Shown here in pieces: positions 37,044 to 49,608 of a stretch of DNA of 64,000 nucleotides; the stretch's first letter is position 1; each line of letters opens with the position of its first letter. A program made the position numbers and the translations under genes. The notes under the pieces were generated by a model, which made no database searches, was not told the DNA's origin, and saw only the letters and a program-made list of their open reading frames with translations. The DNA comes from Paraescarpia echinospica (lineage: Eukaryota > Annelida > Polychaeta > Sabellida > Siboglinidae): the NCBI GenBank assembly GCA_020002185.1, contig CM034532.1:27325805-27389804 (forward strand). Reading direction: 5' to 3'.

Positions 37044-39640
37044 TGTAGTGGGTCACTGTGACGATCTGTACATGGCTGACTGAGCTATTCGTTCACCTCT
37101 ACAATCAGCAATCTGCTGATATTATAAGTTTACAATTTATATTTTCTGATCGTAGACTACTAGTTGTTGAGAGGGTTAGCACATGTCCACATAACAGGCT
37201 CAGGATCCCCTTTGGACTTTTTAGCCAGGCTGCTGGCATGGGATTATACTAGCATAGGAGGCAGTCTGACTTGAGCCACCTTACTTCCACAGAGGAAGAC
37301 TGGCAGTTCTTGTTCTTAGCAGTTAGCACTGTCGGCCACTGTCAAGTGGCATGGTCTCCAGGGTACATCAAAGGCATTTCCTGTCTAACTGGTGGGTTAA
37401 CTGCTAACTGGCTCTTCATGGACATCCTGGTGGCTTAATTAAACAAACAGGTTTATGGCAGGAACTGACAGCCTACAACTATGTTTGCTTAACAGGGTGT
37501 TTCTGACTGGGAAAAGATGCTGCCTATTGCCATGTTTGGGTATCATAGTCATGGTTATCAGACAATGAGGATGTACTATGTGTAGGGATGGTAAGGTGGT
37601 ATTCTATCACAAAAAATTGTAGTGTTGGTAACCAAGCGGGCTGTTGGTGGCATGTAGCAGATATGTGTGTGCAGCTCGCCAAATTTCAGATATGTTCTTC
37701 ACATTGGAGTAACAAAATTTGCAACTTTTATCATCGCTTTTGGAAACTCGCCGATTTCATTCGTCAGGTGGCGCTACTGTGCCAAGACAAAATGTTCGTC
37801 CAGTAGATCAGTAAAATGCCTGAATTGTGTAACTTCTGGGTGAAATACAGACTAAACATTTGTAATAATGCACACACAAACCCTATATATATACCATCAA
37901 CGGCCAAACTATCTACAAACTCATTATATTACACGGTCGTGCGCCTTTTCATAAATTTAGCCTGAGACTGTGGTCTTGAGACTTGTGGAAATTGTCTGGC
38001 TTTGCACTAAAATAAGTCTCAATTTGGGACGTAAAAGAACCACTGAGGACGTCAAGTATCCTGGCAGTGACCACACTCAGTGCCAGCATATAAAGGTCGG
38101 CTTGGCAATAATGTTCTGAGAAAGGCTGACTAGTTGAATGAGACCTCATAAGATCATAACATTGTAACCACACAATATACAGGCTACTCAGTTAATAGAA
38201 CGTTGCAGAGTGCTGGAAACAACTAGAACAAGTCTTCTCAATTTCCCCTTCAACACGGACACAAATACCCAAAGAACGATTCAGCTGCGTTGTATTTACT
38301 TGAAACAATTAGTCTGTCGACGTGTATACCGTGAATGTGAACATATTATTACTAAACGCCCGTCTATATATTATATATCACCGTTATTTCTAAATTATTG
38401 CCCACGGCCACACTCCCACACCACAGGCAGCCAAATAACCCGGTGGCGGGGCAACCCAGTGACGGAAGAAACTATCATGCGTAGAGTTTATCTTGCAACA
38501 TCTCATACCAGGCCACATAATAAAAAATATACTTACTTTTAGATAACGATCAAAAAGAGTAGTGAAAAGCCAGCTAATTTTCACGACTTCGTTTAGAATG
38601 ATAATGTGCTGCCCCTAGTAAGACACTAAAGAACCTAGGGTAAGACCTGTGCCTCCACCTTGTGATTATTATCGTGATACCACGTCACTGACGCATTAGC
38701 GGAAATTGCGCGACTCGCACGCTTGCGGTGTGTATGCCTTTTATTGTAAGAGTGTTAAAGACGTATCAACACAGGAATAGGCCTTAAGTTAGGGTAATAT
38801 AAGTTTTTTGTGAACTTTGGCTTTGCCTTTCGTCAAACTAGTTGTGTGCGCAAGTTCGAAATGAACAAATCCGAAGAAGTTAGCAATAACGTTTTTGCTC
38901 CGTGTCGTTAGTAGGAACGGGAGCGGGGGCATAGCAGTAGCAAGTCTGATCAATAGTTACATTCCCCTATACAATTACCTACCAAAGGTGTCGGAACCGG
39001 AGGTTTTGTGGGGGGCTCGTACCCCAATAGTTTAGGTGGGAGATTGGAGATATAATTAGCCCCCCAATATTTATGTGGGTGGATTTTGGGGTGTAATTTT
39101 AGGACTTGGACAGCTCCACAGGAGGTGCAAACTGGGGTTTCAGGAGAGCCTCAACGTGAGTATGTTGGAGCGTTTCAAAGGGGGTGGAAATTAAAGTTTT
39201 TTGAGACCCTGAAATTGTGGAATTTTTATGAGCCTGAACGGCGGATGGAAATTAATTGAGGGTTTGGAAATTCTCAAGTTGGATGTTTTGGCGAGCTATA
39301 AGAGAGATGAAAATAGAGGTTTTTGAATAGCCTCAGCCTCCTCCCCAATATTCACCATGTTCCGTCGTAAATTATGAATTACCTGATGGATCTTTGTGCG
39401 GTATTTCGGATATTCAGTTTGAGAAGCGCTGTGGTTGAAAGTGTTTCTAATGCTTCAATATTTCCAAATCCAAGAAAAGCTAAGTAGGTACATCGTCACT
39501 CCATGCACACACATCCAGATGCAAATCCTAATCTACGCACAATAGGTGTGAGTCGAGTAAAGAAAGTAGACGCCATTAAATGATAGCCGACCAATTATAA
39601 TTATAACTATTCATAACATGATATTCAATGCAGAAAAGCC
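37044..39640. other. Intergenic; weak tandem structure near 39.1-39.35 kb
   Basis: No gene recognised. Around 39185, 39247 and 39308 a unit of about 62 bp recurs loosely (TGGAAATTAAAG, TGGAAATTAATTG, TGAAAATAGAGG). Nearby frames (for example 38210-38542) show no family motif. Confidence 0.4.
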
Positions 39641-39860
39641 TATGTTTGGGCAGCAGTTCATGCGCTGGACACAGTTTGCAGATCTCCAACACACTTAGGG
39701 CCTACACACCAAACTAAGTATCTTCAGGACCACAGTTGAACCGACATGGTTGTGAATCATGGACGCAGACACTCGGCGAAACACCTTTGGAATTTGGCCG
39801 CGTTATGCTTGCGCTAGAGTAGCGTGTCCTTAGACTTTTGGAATGCATCCCCGGTTAAAT
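39640..39860 (+). mobile_element. Degenerate LINE reverse-transcriptase fragment
   Basis: Read across shifts, the plus strand gives KAYVWAAVHALDTV, then IFRTTVEPTW, then ESWTQTLGETPLEF. This resembles the GKA-x-AA-x-x-LD...RTTVEPTLLYG-ESWT thumb region of RTE-like ORF2 proteins. Several stops are present. Confidence 0.45.
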
Positions 39861-39939
39861 GAGTCTTAGTCAGGGGCTTAATCATATAATTGTTCACATC
39901 GTTGAACAAGCACCATTTTTGGATCAGCGTTAGATATGG

Positions 39940-40300
39940 ACATGACATTTCATTTTTCCGCGGGAGCCAAGTTGGGCTCCACTGTGGCGGCCATATTGGA
40001 CAAATCCAAGATGGCCGCCGTCCGAAGCAAGGTTGTGCAATAACTTGAGAACCAAAAGTAGTAGAACCATAAATTATACCTCTTTTTATGGGTTTTCGAA
40101 TATAGGAAATCCATTTCCGGTGTTAATTTTCCCGATTCTAGGTCGAGATCACGCGATATGGTCGCATTCAAGGTCATTTTGTCCAAAATATGGATATTTC
40201 AAGCCAGTAATGTATTATAGCGTATATTCACCATATTGGTGTCACGTTCCATCTAAACTATTGCTTTAGACTATAAATGCTTAGAATATAAATTCATTTG
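39940..40300. repeat. Palindromic GCCGCCAT-type repeat, first group
   Basis: TGGCGGCCATATTGGAC and CCAAGATGGCCGCC form an inverted pair at about 39982-40019. They are followed by an AT-rich arm with AATAACTTGAGAACCAAAA that resembles the arms of the repeats at 44.2-44.7 kb. No coding sequence is seen. The core matches the motif bound by YY1 (AAGATGGCGGC), though binding is not implied. Confidence 0.5.
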
Positions 40301-40624
40301 GAATGAATATTTGGGTAAAGGTCACTTAAAATTTGCCCATAAATGTATAAAAACCTACGTATCTGTTGATGATGATGATCTCGGGGAGGATGCAATAGGA
40401 AGTTTTTGGTGAGCTTCCGAAATTGTGAATGTCGCCGCGACGAAAAATTTTCAACTGCATCCCCACTCCCCCAGTCGTCTTTCGATGTCATGATCAGACA
40501 GCACAACAGCGGAGTCATTCTGAAACACTGGCTCAGCTAACCCAGTACGAATTTGGTTCGGCCCCCATTAGTAGTCTGTGGCGATCCTGCGTTAGGTCAA
40601 GTATGGGCTATTTGGAGTAAATCA

Positions 40625-40735
40625 CCTAAGACCTAAGATCCTCAAGGAGAGGGTGCAATTCGAAGTTTTGGGTCCCACTCTGGACTCGCCTCTGCAGAAG
40701 TTTTGGGTCCCACTCTGCACTCGCCTCTACAGAAG
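40625..40735. repeat. Short direct repeat, two copies
   Basis: GAAGTTTTGGGTCCCACTCT is followed by a near-identical continuation and occurs twice, about 36 bp apart (about 40662 and 40697). Confidence 0.6.
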
Positions 40736-40924
40736 AACCCCAGACTCAGATAGGATACTCTCGCAAACGTCATCGCAGGCCGAAACCACTGGACATAACT
40801 TTAAATGGATATGCTATCAGAAAGTTAGTATGAACATTTCTTCTGCGCAGTCGACACTGCTTGTACAGTTTCCTTCATATATAATCTCCCAAACCATATA
40901 TTCTACGCACGCCTTGGTTAAATC

Positions 40925-41290
40925 GATTACTTACTTACTTATGCCCCTTGCTCCACGAGGAGCATAACCCATCGCCGACGACGACTTTGGCAATCCTCTT
41001 AACCCCTGCAGCTGTGTCCCTTCTCCAGGTGTGTTTGGCCTTCATCGACTTCTTTTTCCTTGTGGATTCCACGTCAGAGACTGTCTTGTGATGTTTGTTG
41101 TTGGCTTTCTCAGTGTGTGTCCAATCCAACCCCACTTTCGCCCCAGGATCTGCTTGGCGACGGGATCTTGGCGTGATTCTGTGTGACACGGTTTTGGCAT
41201 GCACCCGGCTAAATGCACCCGGCTATTATTGCAACTCAGAAGCAAAGGCGACTCGTCTAGTGTACACGGGTAATGCCATCGTTTCAATTA
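40925..41290 (-). mobile_element. RTE-like LINE 3' end
   Basis: The minus frame reads [20 protein letters not shown], then [10 protein letters not shown]. After a frameshift it reads KHTWRRDTAAGVKRI and ends DGLCSSWSKGHK with a stop at about 40940, followed by a tail of AAGT repeats. [11 protein letters not shown] ... WNPQGKR-x-RGRP is a well-known LINE ORF2 C-terminus. It is 5'-truncated and inactive. Confidence 0.8.
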
Positions 41291-42141
41291 ATGTCTATCA
41301 TTGTGGGCTGTGCTCTTCTATAGAGTACGTTCGTGTAGTAGGCTACTCAGGAAGTTTTTTGACGGCAGCTCGGTAGACAGGCCTGCAATCATTCAAACTC
41401 ATAATTTGTGTCAAATCCCACTCAACTAATCCACACGTATAATGTGACGATCCTCAAAGGCATGCTAATGTTTTTTCTACACGCCGACAGAACCACGAAA
41501 CCATCACACAGTCTTAAATTAACGACGATCAACTGTGACGATACCAATACCACATTTGTGTCGTTGGGTCTCATCAACTGATCTACATACATGGATAGGA
41601 AGCCTAACGTTAAAGGTGTATAGTTTATTTGACGTGAAGCACTGCCGTCATATTGCTTTCCCTGTTGTTACGTATACCCCTACATTGACTTCGCTGCCAC
41701 ATTATTTCAACCACGTTACACTTTGCGTCTACATGCAACAGTTGTATTTTCTCACGTATCTACTTAATCAACGCATTCGCTTCTACAATTACGACTTTTA
41801 CGTGATGCTCCTGCAAATATAATTTTTGACGAGTATATACACAAGCATGACATTTGGCACACGTTTAGAACTTATAAAAGCAAAAATACTTGGATATAAG
41901 GCCATCTCAGATTTCGCTCTGGAAGGCATTAGCGGCCATTTTTCAAGATGGCCGCCAAAAACCTATTTTTATCAATCAGTCAATCAATCAATTTATTTCA
42001 AACATATCATAAAAAGAACATATCAAGTCAAGATAAGTCATAAATCAAAATCAAATCATGAGTACAATATACAAAGTAATTTGTACGTAAGGACGTAATA
42101 AAAAGGAAAGAAATATTGTTTGAAGAGGAGTAGATATGAAG
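41291..42141. other. Intergenic with a palindromic repeat and a LINE-like tail
   Basis: GCGGCCATTTTTCAAGATGG and the following CCGCC at 41931-41957 is another member of the GCCGCCAT palindrome family. Just after it, ATCAGTCAATCAATCAATTT looks like a (TTGA)n-type LINE tail on the minus strand. No gene is recognised. Confidence 0.4.
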
Positions 42142-42294
42142 TTGTCGTGTTAAGATGTACCTGGTGTTCAGTGTTACGGTACTCGTGTAATGTTGTCATG
42201 TTAAGATGTACCTGGTGTTCAGTGTTACGGTACTCGCATAATGATGTCATGTTAAGATGTACCTGATGTTCAGACTTACGGTACTCGTATAATG
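42142..42294. repeat. 51-bp tandem repeat, three copies
   Basis: GTTAAGATGTACCTGGTGTT recurs at 51-bp spacing from 42142, 42193 and 42244. The third copy is more diverged (CCTGATGTTCAGAC). A run of about 22 T follows at 42331. Confidence 0.9.
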
Positions 42295-42479
42295 CATTAT
42301 TAAATAAATTGTTAGTTTATTATGAAGATGTTTTTTTTTTTTTTTTTTTTTACACGAATCATATATTTCATTGCATATATGACATGAATAAGGAACACAA
42401 GCAATGTGTTGCTTCGTTCCATTTGATACGTAATGTATACATGTTTCATATTGTGATATACTTAACATTATGTATCAAT

Positions 42480-44230
42480 AAAGATTATTATTATTAAGTA
42501 GTTAAACTTTTAAATGTCTACCCCGAAATCGTCAAAAACATTTTACACAGTATACGACCATACTAAATGAGAAGTTGGTAACCACACATATACACACTAA
42601 AATATACATATACATAAAAAGATTCACTCCAGTGATACATAATGAAAATGGTTATCCGCTTTTCTATACTTGCATCAGGGATATGCCTCTATGTTAATTT
42701 ACATAACATATTTGTTGAACAGCATGTCGACGTAGTGACGCTTAAATTGATGTTTTGGCGTTATACTAGCAAGCGATGTTTCCACTATTTTACACCGAGC
42801 ATAGGTAGGAACATAGCCCTCATACCCGATCGCACATTTTCTCTCATAAACTGATGTGTTCTACGTACGGTGTATGATGGTGAGCTCTTTACAAATAACT
42901 GTTGAAGGTCATTTGGTAAACCATTATGCTATGCGTCGAACATAAATAAAATAGTTTTTATCTCAACTAAATCCTTGAATTTTTAAATGCGAGAATTATT
43001 TTTAAAAAGTTAGTTGTATAATCACATCGACTGGCACCGTAAATCAATCGTACCACTCTTTTCTGTAGCAATACAATACATTGTATGTTTGTGACGTAGA
43101 TGTTTCCCCATATTTCAGAACAATACATCAAGTGGGGTAAGAACAATGAATAATACAAAGTACGCATGCTAGATTGATTTATGCAATGGCTAACTTCGTA
43201 CATTACAGATGCTATTTTTGATAACTTAGATTTTACCGCGTTAATGTTGTTCTTCCAGTTTAATGATTCATCAATTAAGACAGCTAGAAATTTAGTAGCT
43301 TGAACTCTCTTTGTAGCATTATTGTTGATAATAATTGTAACATCTTCCTTGTGTCTGTATCTCCAAAATGATATATAATTAGTTTTACAAATGTTCAGTG
43401 CCAATTTGTTTACACAGAACCACGTGTACATCTTATTAAGCTTCACACATAGTTCATTTATCAGATCTGGTAGGTGGCTATGAGATTGAAATAGATTTGT
43501 GACGTCAGCGAATAAGATCAAATTGAACGGCTTCGACACATTACACATGCCATTAACACATATTAAAACAGTTGCGTACCTAAGATAGAACATTGTGGGA
43601 CACCTCACGATATCCGTAAATGCTCAGACATGTCCTTCGTAGCTACAATATTGTGTTCTATTTGATAAGTAACTTGTTATCCACTGATAAGCAACACCAC
43701 GAATACCAAAAAATTCCAGTTTCTCACATAGTAGTTGGTGGTCTACTCTGTCGAAAGCTTTTCTTAGGTCGATAAATACCCCAATAGCATGTTTTCTTTT
43801 ATTGAATGTATTTGTAATTTCAGACACACCTTTTACAAGGGCATGTATGGAGGATATTTTTCCCTAAACCCCATACTGACAAGGGTTCAATATATTACAC
43901 ATTTTATAAATGTATTAAACCTATTGTTATATAACTTTTCAAATTTTTTTGAAAATTGTGGAAGCAAGGAAATAAGCCTACAGTTATTGATATCGCTTTG
44001 ACTTCCTGATTTAAAAAAGTGGTATGACCTTAGCAACTTTCATTTTTTCAGGAAAAATTCCAGTTTTAAAAGATATGTTACATATATGTGTTACTGGTTT
44101 TATAATAGAAGCAATTACACTTTTAACAAGTCTGAAATCGATACCATCACAGTCAGAAGACGTTTTACTTTTACAACTGCTTACAACACGTATAACTTCA
44201 TTTTCGACAACTGGTGACAGGAACGTACTT
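42480..44230 (-). mobile_element. Jockey-superfamily (CR1/Rex-like) LINE, 5'-truncated
   Basis: Minus-strand pieces: KVAKVIPLFKSG (about 44010-44040), a palm segment GVFIDLRKAFDRVDHQLL with ITSYLSNRTQY (43827-43624), FADVTNLF in place of the catalytic FADD, then WFCVNKLALNICKTNYISFW and ATKFLAVLIDESLNWK (43608-42967). A tail with LPNDLQQLFV and a (TAA)n-like end lies near 42490. The catalytic second Asp is replaced by Val, and a frameshift separates the two long pieces. It is inactive. Confidence 0.85.
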
Positions 44231-44670
44231 TTCTTATTTCCTCATATCTTAATTTTGGTATCAAAATATAGGTTTTCCGGGTCAACAATTTCAAATATGT
44301 TACTTTTAACCTTCTCCGACATTCACATGCATCCGCCATTTTTAAAGACGGCGGTCGCTAAACTCACCATCCCTATATCTGTGGTATATAAAACCGTAAT
44401 TTAGTATCACTGTTATAGGTCAAAGAAGGCAAATATATTACGATTAGTCTTCGCCGATATTCTTATCCGCCATTTTTAAAGATGGCGTCTTTCAAAGCCA
44501 ATTTTCCTTATATCTTAAGAACTAAACCACCCAGAGAGATAAACGTGGTGTCAACATTTAGGTTTTTGAGTGCGGCTGTTTCATATATGCTATACTTTTG
44601 ATCTTGGACAGTCGTACCGGCCATGTTTTCCAAAATGGCGGCTATTTTTTTAAATGGCCGCCATCAGTTG
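44230..44670. repeat. Diverged tandem array of 134-150-bp palindrome-containing repeats
   Basis: Cores at 44333 (CCGCCATTTTTAAAGACGGC), 44467 (CCGCCATTTTTAAAGATGGC) and 44617-44665 (CCGGCCAT ... AAATGGCCGCC) are separated by related AT-rich arms. The arms carry shared motifs such as ATCTTAAGAACTAAA and ATATAGGTTTT. The same family occurs singly at about 39980 and 41931. It may be a satellite or the remains of a non-autonomous foldback element. Confidence 0.6.
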
Positions 44671-44744
44671 CTATTTTACATATAATCCGCTGAGCTAAAT
44701 TCATGATAGGGGTATCAAAACTCGTTCCTTTCCTTCCTATTTTC

Positions 44745-44929
44745 ATGCTATTAATGTTTATGTTTATGCACTTAAGTCTTGCCTTGATGCACTTACAATA
44801 ACAACGCAGTAGTTCTGGACAAGCTTGTGTCGCTTCTGGAAGATTTGTCCAGCATATTTTCCAGCCGCCGTTTTCATTCGTGTACCACCCCCATTCAATT
44901 GGAGATGGAAGCTCGGGAGCCGTGATCAT
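44745..44929 (-). pseudogene. Fragment of a CXC-motif cysteine-rich protein
   Basis: The minus frame reads SPIEWGWYTNENGGWKICWT, then NLPEATQACPELLRCYCKC and KARLKC. The pattern WGW ... W ... LP-A ... ELL-C-C-x-C ... C resembles the C-terminal part of proteins common in invertebrate genomes, where it continues as a Cys-rich cluster (LKC-x-x-x-C-x-C). Here the final cysteines are lost, so it is a relic. The source gene or transposon type is not identified. Confidence 0.4.
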
Positions 44930-45289
44930 CGTCTGTGCTCAGCAGTGACCGGCTTGAGCGTTCGAGGCTGTGCTGTTGCTACGCCGTCGGCTAATTATAA
45001 ACATGATGGAGCGAAACTGCATAGCAGCGCGCGATAAAACGACATTTCTGTACGCCATGCTGTTCAATGGGTGCCTGGTCACAAATGTACATGCAAAACG
45101 AGTTTTATCGAAAATTGGAAAGCATATATAAAAAATGGGCCAAGTGTCTATATGTGACCCCGGCTAACCAAATGAGTGATAAGTCGGAAAAATTGTAACA
45201 TTGTTTCCTGGCATCCTTGTAAAGGTTTGGTAGGGTGCTTTACACGGTTTCAAAAATTTTGACTGCTACAAAAATTGACGAAGTTATGG
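44930..45289. other. Intergenic, nothing recognised
   Basis: No open frame with a family motif lies between the CXC fragment and the CR1 5' edge. Confidence 0.4.
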
Positions 45290-45296
45290 AGCATTC

Positions 45297-46480
45297 ATGG
45301 GGTGTTTGAGTGTGGAATGTCTGATGAAGGAGGTGTGTAAGTTGACGGATATAGTGAAGGAGATGGAGGTGAGACTCAACATAAAAATAGATGGAGCAGA
45401 GAGGGAAGACGCAGAGAGAGTTGAGAATTCTACAACACAGAAGGAGCAGAGTTGTGACACATGGACTGAAGTAAGGAGACTGAGAGGAGGGAAGGCGACC
45501 GGTGTGACGGAACAAGAAATTGAGAAGACAGAGGGACGGAGGAAAAGTGTTCGGCAGAGGAAAAGAAAACGGGTCAGTGGGGATAGATCAACAGGTAGTC
45601 AGACTGTAGAGACGCGACAGCGATACAGGTGGTGAAGAGGTAGATACCACAAAGGCAGTTGGTAAGACTGTGAGACAGAAGAGTGACCGTAGTGAAGGAG
45701 GTAGCCGGGGAAAAGGGACGGGAGAGGAGAAAAGAAAATGTGATGGGAGGAAAGATGAAGGGACGAAAGGAAGTGAGAGTAAATGTGCTAGAAGAGAAGA
45801 TGACAGGAGGAAAGGGGACAAGAGAAAACGCGACAGGAAAGAAGGGAATGGAAGAGAATGTGACAGGAGAGAAGAAGGCAAGAGGAAAAGACAACAATCA
45901 GACATATGCAAACCGGAGGAGCTACTCCGAGGCAGTAATTGAGGGGGCAAGGAGAAAAGAGAGAGTGTTTATGGGCGATTCAATTCTGAGAAAAACAGAC
46001 AAGACTATATGGGAGGGGAAGGACGTTGTTGTATGTCTACCGGAGGCTAGGATAGAGCATGTGACCGAAAGGGTAGAGAAGGTATTGGGGCATGGCAAGG
46101 GAGGGTCTATACTAGTACACGTAGGGACAAACAATGCAGACAAGGAGGGAACAACTGCGATAGTTCAGAAGTACAGACAACTAGTAAGGAAGCTAAAGAA
46201 GACAAGAGTGGAACAGGTTGTTCTCTCAGGAATTTTGCCAGTAATGGGAGGAAGGGGGGCATCATACAGAAACTGTAAGAGGATGGCAATCAACGCACTA
46301 GTTGAGCAGATGTGTGAAGAAGAGGGCGTGGGATTCATAGATTTATGGGGGTACTTTGTTGGGAGAGAAGATATGTACATGAGAGATGGCCTCCATTTAA
46401 GTGGAAAGGGGGCAGCGGTATTCTCAGAGAATCTGCTGAGATCTGTTGACAGTGGGACAGGTTGCATCTATTTAAACTAA
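45297..46480 (+). pseudogene. CR1 ORF1 (SGNH-esterase-like) with frameshift
   Basis: The N-terminal part (45297-45635) starts CLSVECLMKEVCKLTDIVKE, a coiled-coil-like region. The Lys/Glu-rich middle and C-terminal domain continue in another frame (45683-46480). The C-terminal domain has VFMGDSILRKTD (GDS nucleophile block), ILVHVGTNNADKEG (GTN block) and a DGLHLSGKGA block (Asp-x-x-His). This is the SGNH hydrolase fold found in CR1 and L2 ORF1 proteins, thought to bind RNA or membranes. The frame break lies between 45635 and 45683. Confidence 0.85.
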
Positions 46481-49305
46481 ATTCGCAGGGGGACTCGCAG
46501 AGAAGCCTGAAACTGGAGGCATAGATAAAGACAGCAAAAATAATTAAGCAAAGAACAGTCTGGAAAACTGTTCTGAAGCTGGATATAAATGTGTTTGTTT
46601 AAATGCAAGGAGTATAGTAAACAGAAGAAATGAACTAAACATTATGGTAGAAGATATTGACCCTCACATAATAGGTATAACCGAATCATGGGCAACCACC
46701 GATGTATCAGATGCCGAATTGGGACTGACAGGATATGTAATGTTTAGGAAAGATAGAATAGGAAGAAGGGGAGGTGGAGTTATTTTATATATTAAAGAAT
46801 CTATCCAGGCTTATAAAATTAGACAGAGAAGCAGATTGCGAAGAAGCTGTTTGGTGTAACATAGTTACAGGAAACTCAACGTTAACGGTTGGATTAGTTT
46901 ATCGAAGTCCAAACATAAGCATAGAAGAGAATGAAAAAATACAAAACGCTATAAGGGAAGTGAGCAAACGGGACTGTGTTATTACGGGGGATTTCAACCA
47001 TGGGCATATAAAATGGAAATCTCTACAGAGTATGGGTAGTGAGGACCACAAGTGTTTAGTTTTAGTACAAGACAGTTTCCTTTCTCAACATGTGCTAGAA
47101 CCAACCAGGGAAGAGAATGTGTTAGACATAGTTTTGTCTTCACAGAATGAATTATTTGACAATGTCAGGATATGTGAGCCACTGAGGAATAGTGATCACA
47201 ACCAGATACATTTTTAATTTTCCACAAAGGAAAATATAAGGCCATAAGGAAATATTTAGCAAAGATAGACTGGAATAACACACTGAAGAATAGGACAGCA
47301 ACAGAATGCTGGAATATCTTAAAGAGTGAAATTGAATGCATCATCGTCAAATTTGTTCCTTAAAAAAATACGGGAAACGGTCCAAAAAGAAACACTTATC
47401 GAAAGAAGCCATTAGAAAAATTAAGTATAAAGAAATGATGTGGAAGTCATATAGACGTACTGGAAATGACGAAGACTACAACATTTATAAAGAAGCACTA
47501 AACCAAGCTACAGCTGAAATTAGAAATTCAAAGAGAAGCTATGAACATAAATTAGCTTGTAATATAAAACATGACACCAAGAGTTTTTATGCTTATGTTC
47601 GAAGCAAACAGAAAATTCAGGATAAGGTCGGTCCTCTAGAAGATAGTGCTGGAAATATAATATCAGAAGGATTCTTAATGGCAGAAGACCTGAATAAGTA
47701 TTTTAGTTCAGTGTTTACCAGAGAAGACACTAGTTCACTGCCAGTACCAGAGGCTAAGTTCAAGGGGGCAGAATCAGACTATTTAAGACTGTTAATTGTA
47801 ACCCCAGAAATGGTAGCTAAGAAAATTAGGGCTATGAAGAATAATAAATCATCTGGAGTGGATGGTATTCCACCCAAACTACTATTGGAAATTGTAGAAC
47901 AAATTAACATACCGCTTGCAACAGTTTTCAACTTGTCATTAGAAGAGGGAGTGGTTCCTTTAGAATGGAAAGAAGCAAACATTATACCATTATTCAAAAA
48001 AGGTTCGAGAAACAAGTCAAATAATTATAGACCAGTTAGTTTAACGTCGGTGATTTGTAAATTATTAGAAAGACTAATTAAAGATCACATGGTGGATTTT
48101 CTTGTTAATCATAACTTGATAAACCCATCTGAACATGGGTATCTAAAAGCCAGGTCATGCTTAACAAATATGTTATGTTTTTTGGAAGATATCACTGAGT
48201 GGGTAGATGATGGATCACCAGTAGATATCATCTACTTAGATTTTCAAAAAGCTTTCGACAAAGTGTCACAACAGAGATTACTGCTTAAACTAAAGGCCCA
48301 CGGCATAGGAAATGGTATAATTAACTGGATAGAAAAATGGCTGATTGACAGAAGACAACGGGTAGTTGTTGACGGGGAGGCTTCAAACTGGAAATCAGTT
48401 TTGAGTGGGGTTCCACAGGGATCAGTACTGGGACCTATATTATTCTTAATATATATAAACGATTTGGACGATGATATAGCTAGCAAGGTGTTGAAATTTG
48501 CAGATGATACAAACGTGTTTAGAAGAATTAAGAATGATAGAGATAGACAGCATTTACAAGATGATCTTGACAGGTTGATCAAATGGTCTGAAAAGTGGCA
48601 AATGTTGTTCAATTTTGGGAAATGTAAATGCCTTCACACAGGACATGGGAACTAATATGTAGAATATACAATGGGGGGAACTGTACTAAATACTACTGTA
48701 AAAAAAGACTTAGGGCTGACAATTAGTGCTGATATGAAGGTTTCAGAGCAGTGTGGAATTGCAGCTTCAAAAGGAAATAAAATCCTTGGATTGATTAGGC
48801 TAAATATAGCATATAAAGAAAAAGAACTAATAATACCGCTGTACAAAACAATAGTGAGGCCTCATTTAGAATATTGTATACAAGCGTGGAGGCCATACCG
48901 CAAGAAGGACATAGATATGCTAGAAAGAGTACAGAGGAGAGCGACTAAAATGGTACCAAAGCTGAGGGATCTTAGTTACGAAAAATGCCTAAAAGAATGT
49001 GGTTTAACAACACTAGAGACCAGGAGATTGAGAGGAGATCAGATAAAAGTGTTTAAAATATTGAATGGTTATGAATATATTGATAGAAATATGTTTTGTT
49101 TTCAGTTAAGAAAGATAGAAAGACTACAGGACATGAAGTTACATTAGTAAAGGAGCAATGTAGGTTAGACGTAAGAAAGTTCTCATTTTCACAAAGGACT
49201 GTGAATGAATGGAACAGATTATCTGATGATTGTGTGGGTGCTAGTAGAGTGAATATGTTTAAAAATAAAATCGACACATACCTCAGAAGGGCTGGATACA
49301 TGTAA
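46481..49305 (+). pseudogene. CR1 ORF2 (endonuclease plus reverse transcriptase), broken
   Basis: APE-type endonuclease motifs are visible: ITESW (catalytic Glu, 46680), VYRSP, TGDFNHGH and SDHNQ (47195). The frame shifts near 46810, then ends at 47217 because about 60 bp are missing relative to the copy at 61890. The reverse transcriptase is open at 47336-48655 with SSGVDGIPPKLL, YLDFQKAFDKVS, GVPQGSVLGPILF and the active-site FADD (about 48500). The thumb follows at 48671-49147 and the C-terminus at 49096-49305 in a different frame. It is one protein split by at least four lesions. Confidence 0.88.
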
Positions 49306-49439
49306 ATAAAAGGGTTGGACTCTCGATAAGCCAAAGGGCTTCCTTGTCCACCTGTCATCTAGAGTAAATTCTCTGGATGGCAATCTTGTTAAATTATTGT
49401 AAGTTGTATAGGTTGATATCTATCTGCAAGTGTCACAAT

Positions 49440-49608
49440 GAAAGAAACGTAAGACGCAATCATGTCATCCTTGAGGTGACGATTCTGGAGGTAGACATCA
49501 AGCATCGACACATTGCCAACGTTCCACTTCGTGTAGTTGAACGATGAGTTTTGATTGTACATGTCGTCCAACCAATGGTACGAGCCGTTTTCTACAGCAG
49601 CTACTATT
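49440..49608 (-). CDS. DEG/ENaC channel, second visible exon (3' end uncertain)
   Basis: The acceptor TTGCAG ends at 49609, and the first base A completes the split Arg codon of the upstream exon (AG+A). The exon encodes IVAAVENGSYHWLDDMYNQN, then SSFNYTKWNVGN and VYLQNRHLKDDM. This would be the start of the extracellular domain just after the first membrane helix. NSS and NYT are potential N-glycosylation sites, as expected for an extracellular region. The frame stays open to about 49390, where the CR1 tail starts. I see no strong donor, so the end is uncertain and the insertion may have disturbed it. Confidence 0.55.

Larger units (their letters stand above)
45290..49397 (+). mobile_element. 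CR1-clade LINE, nearly full length, inactive
   Basis: Contains ORF1 (45297-46480) and ORF2 (about 46480-49305), a 3' UTR with TCTCGATAAGCCAAAGGGC, and a tail GCAATCTTGTTAAATTA. It is similar throughout to the minus-strand copy at 59693-63705. Frameshifts and a deletion near 47215 inactivate it. Its 3' end lies next to a DEG/ENaC exon (49608 and below), so it probably sits within or just beyond that gene. Confidence 0.92.

Noticed and set aside
38210..38542. 110-codon plus frame as a gene
   Set aside because: It has no domain and no splice or repeat context, and an overlapping antisense frame is equally open.
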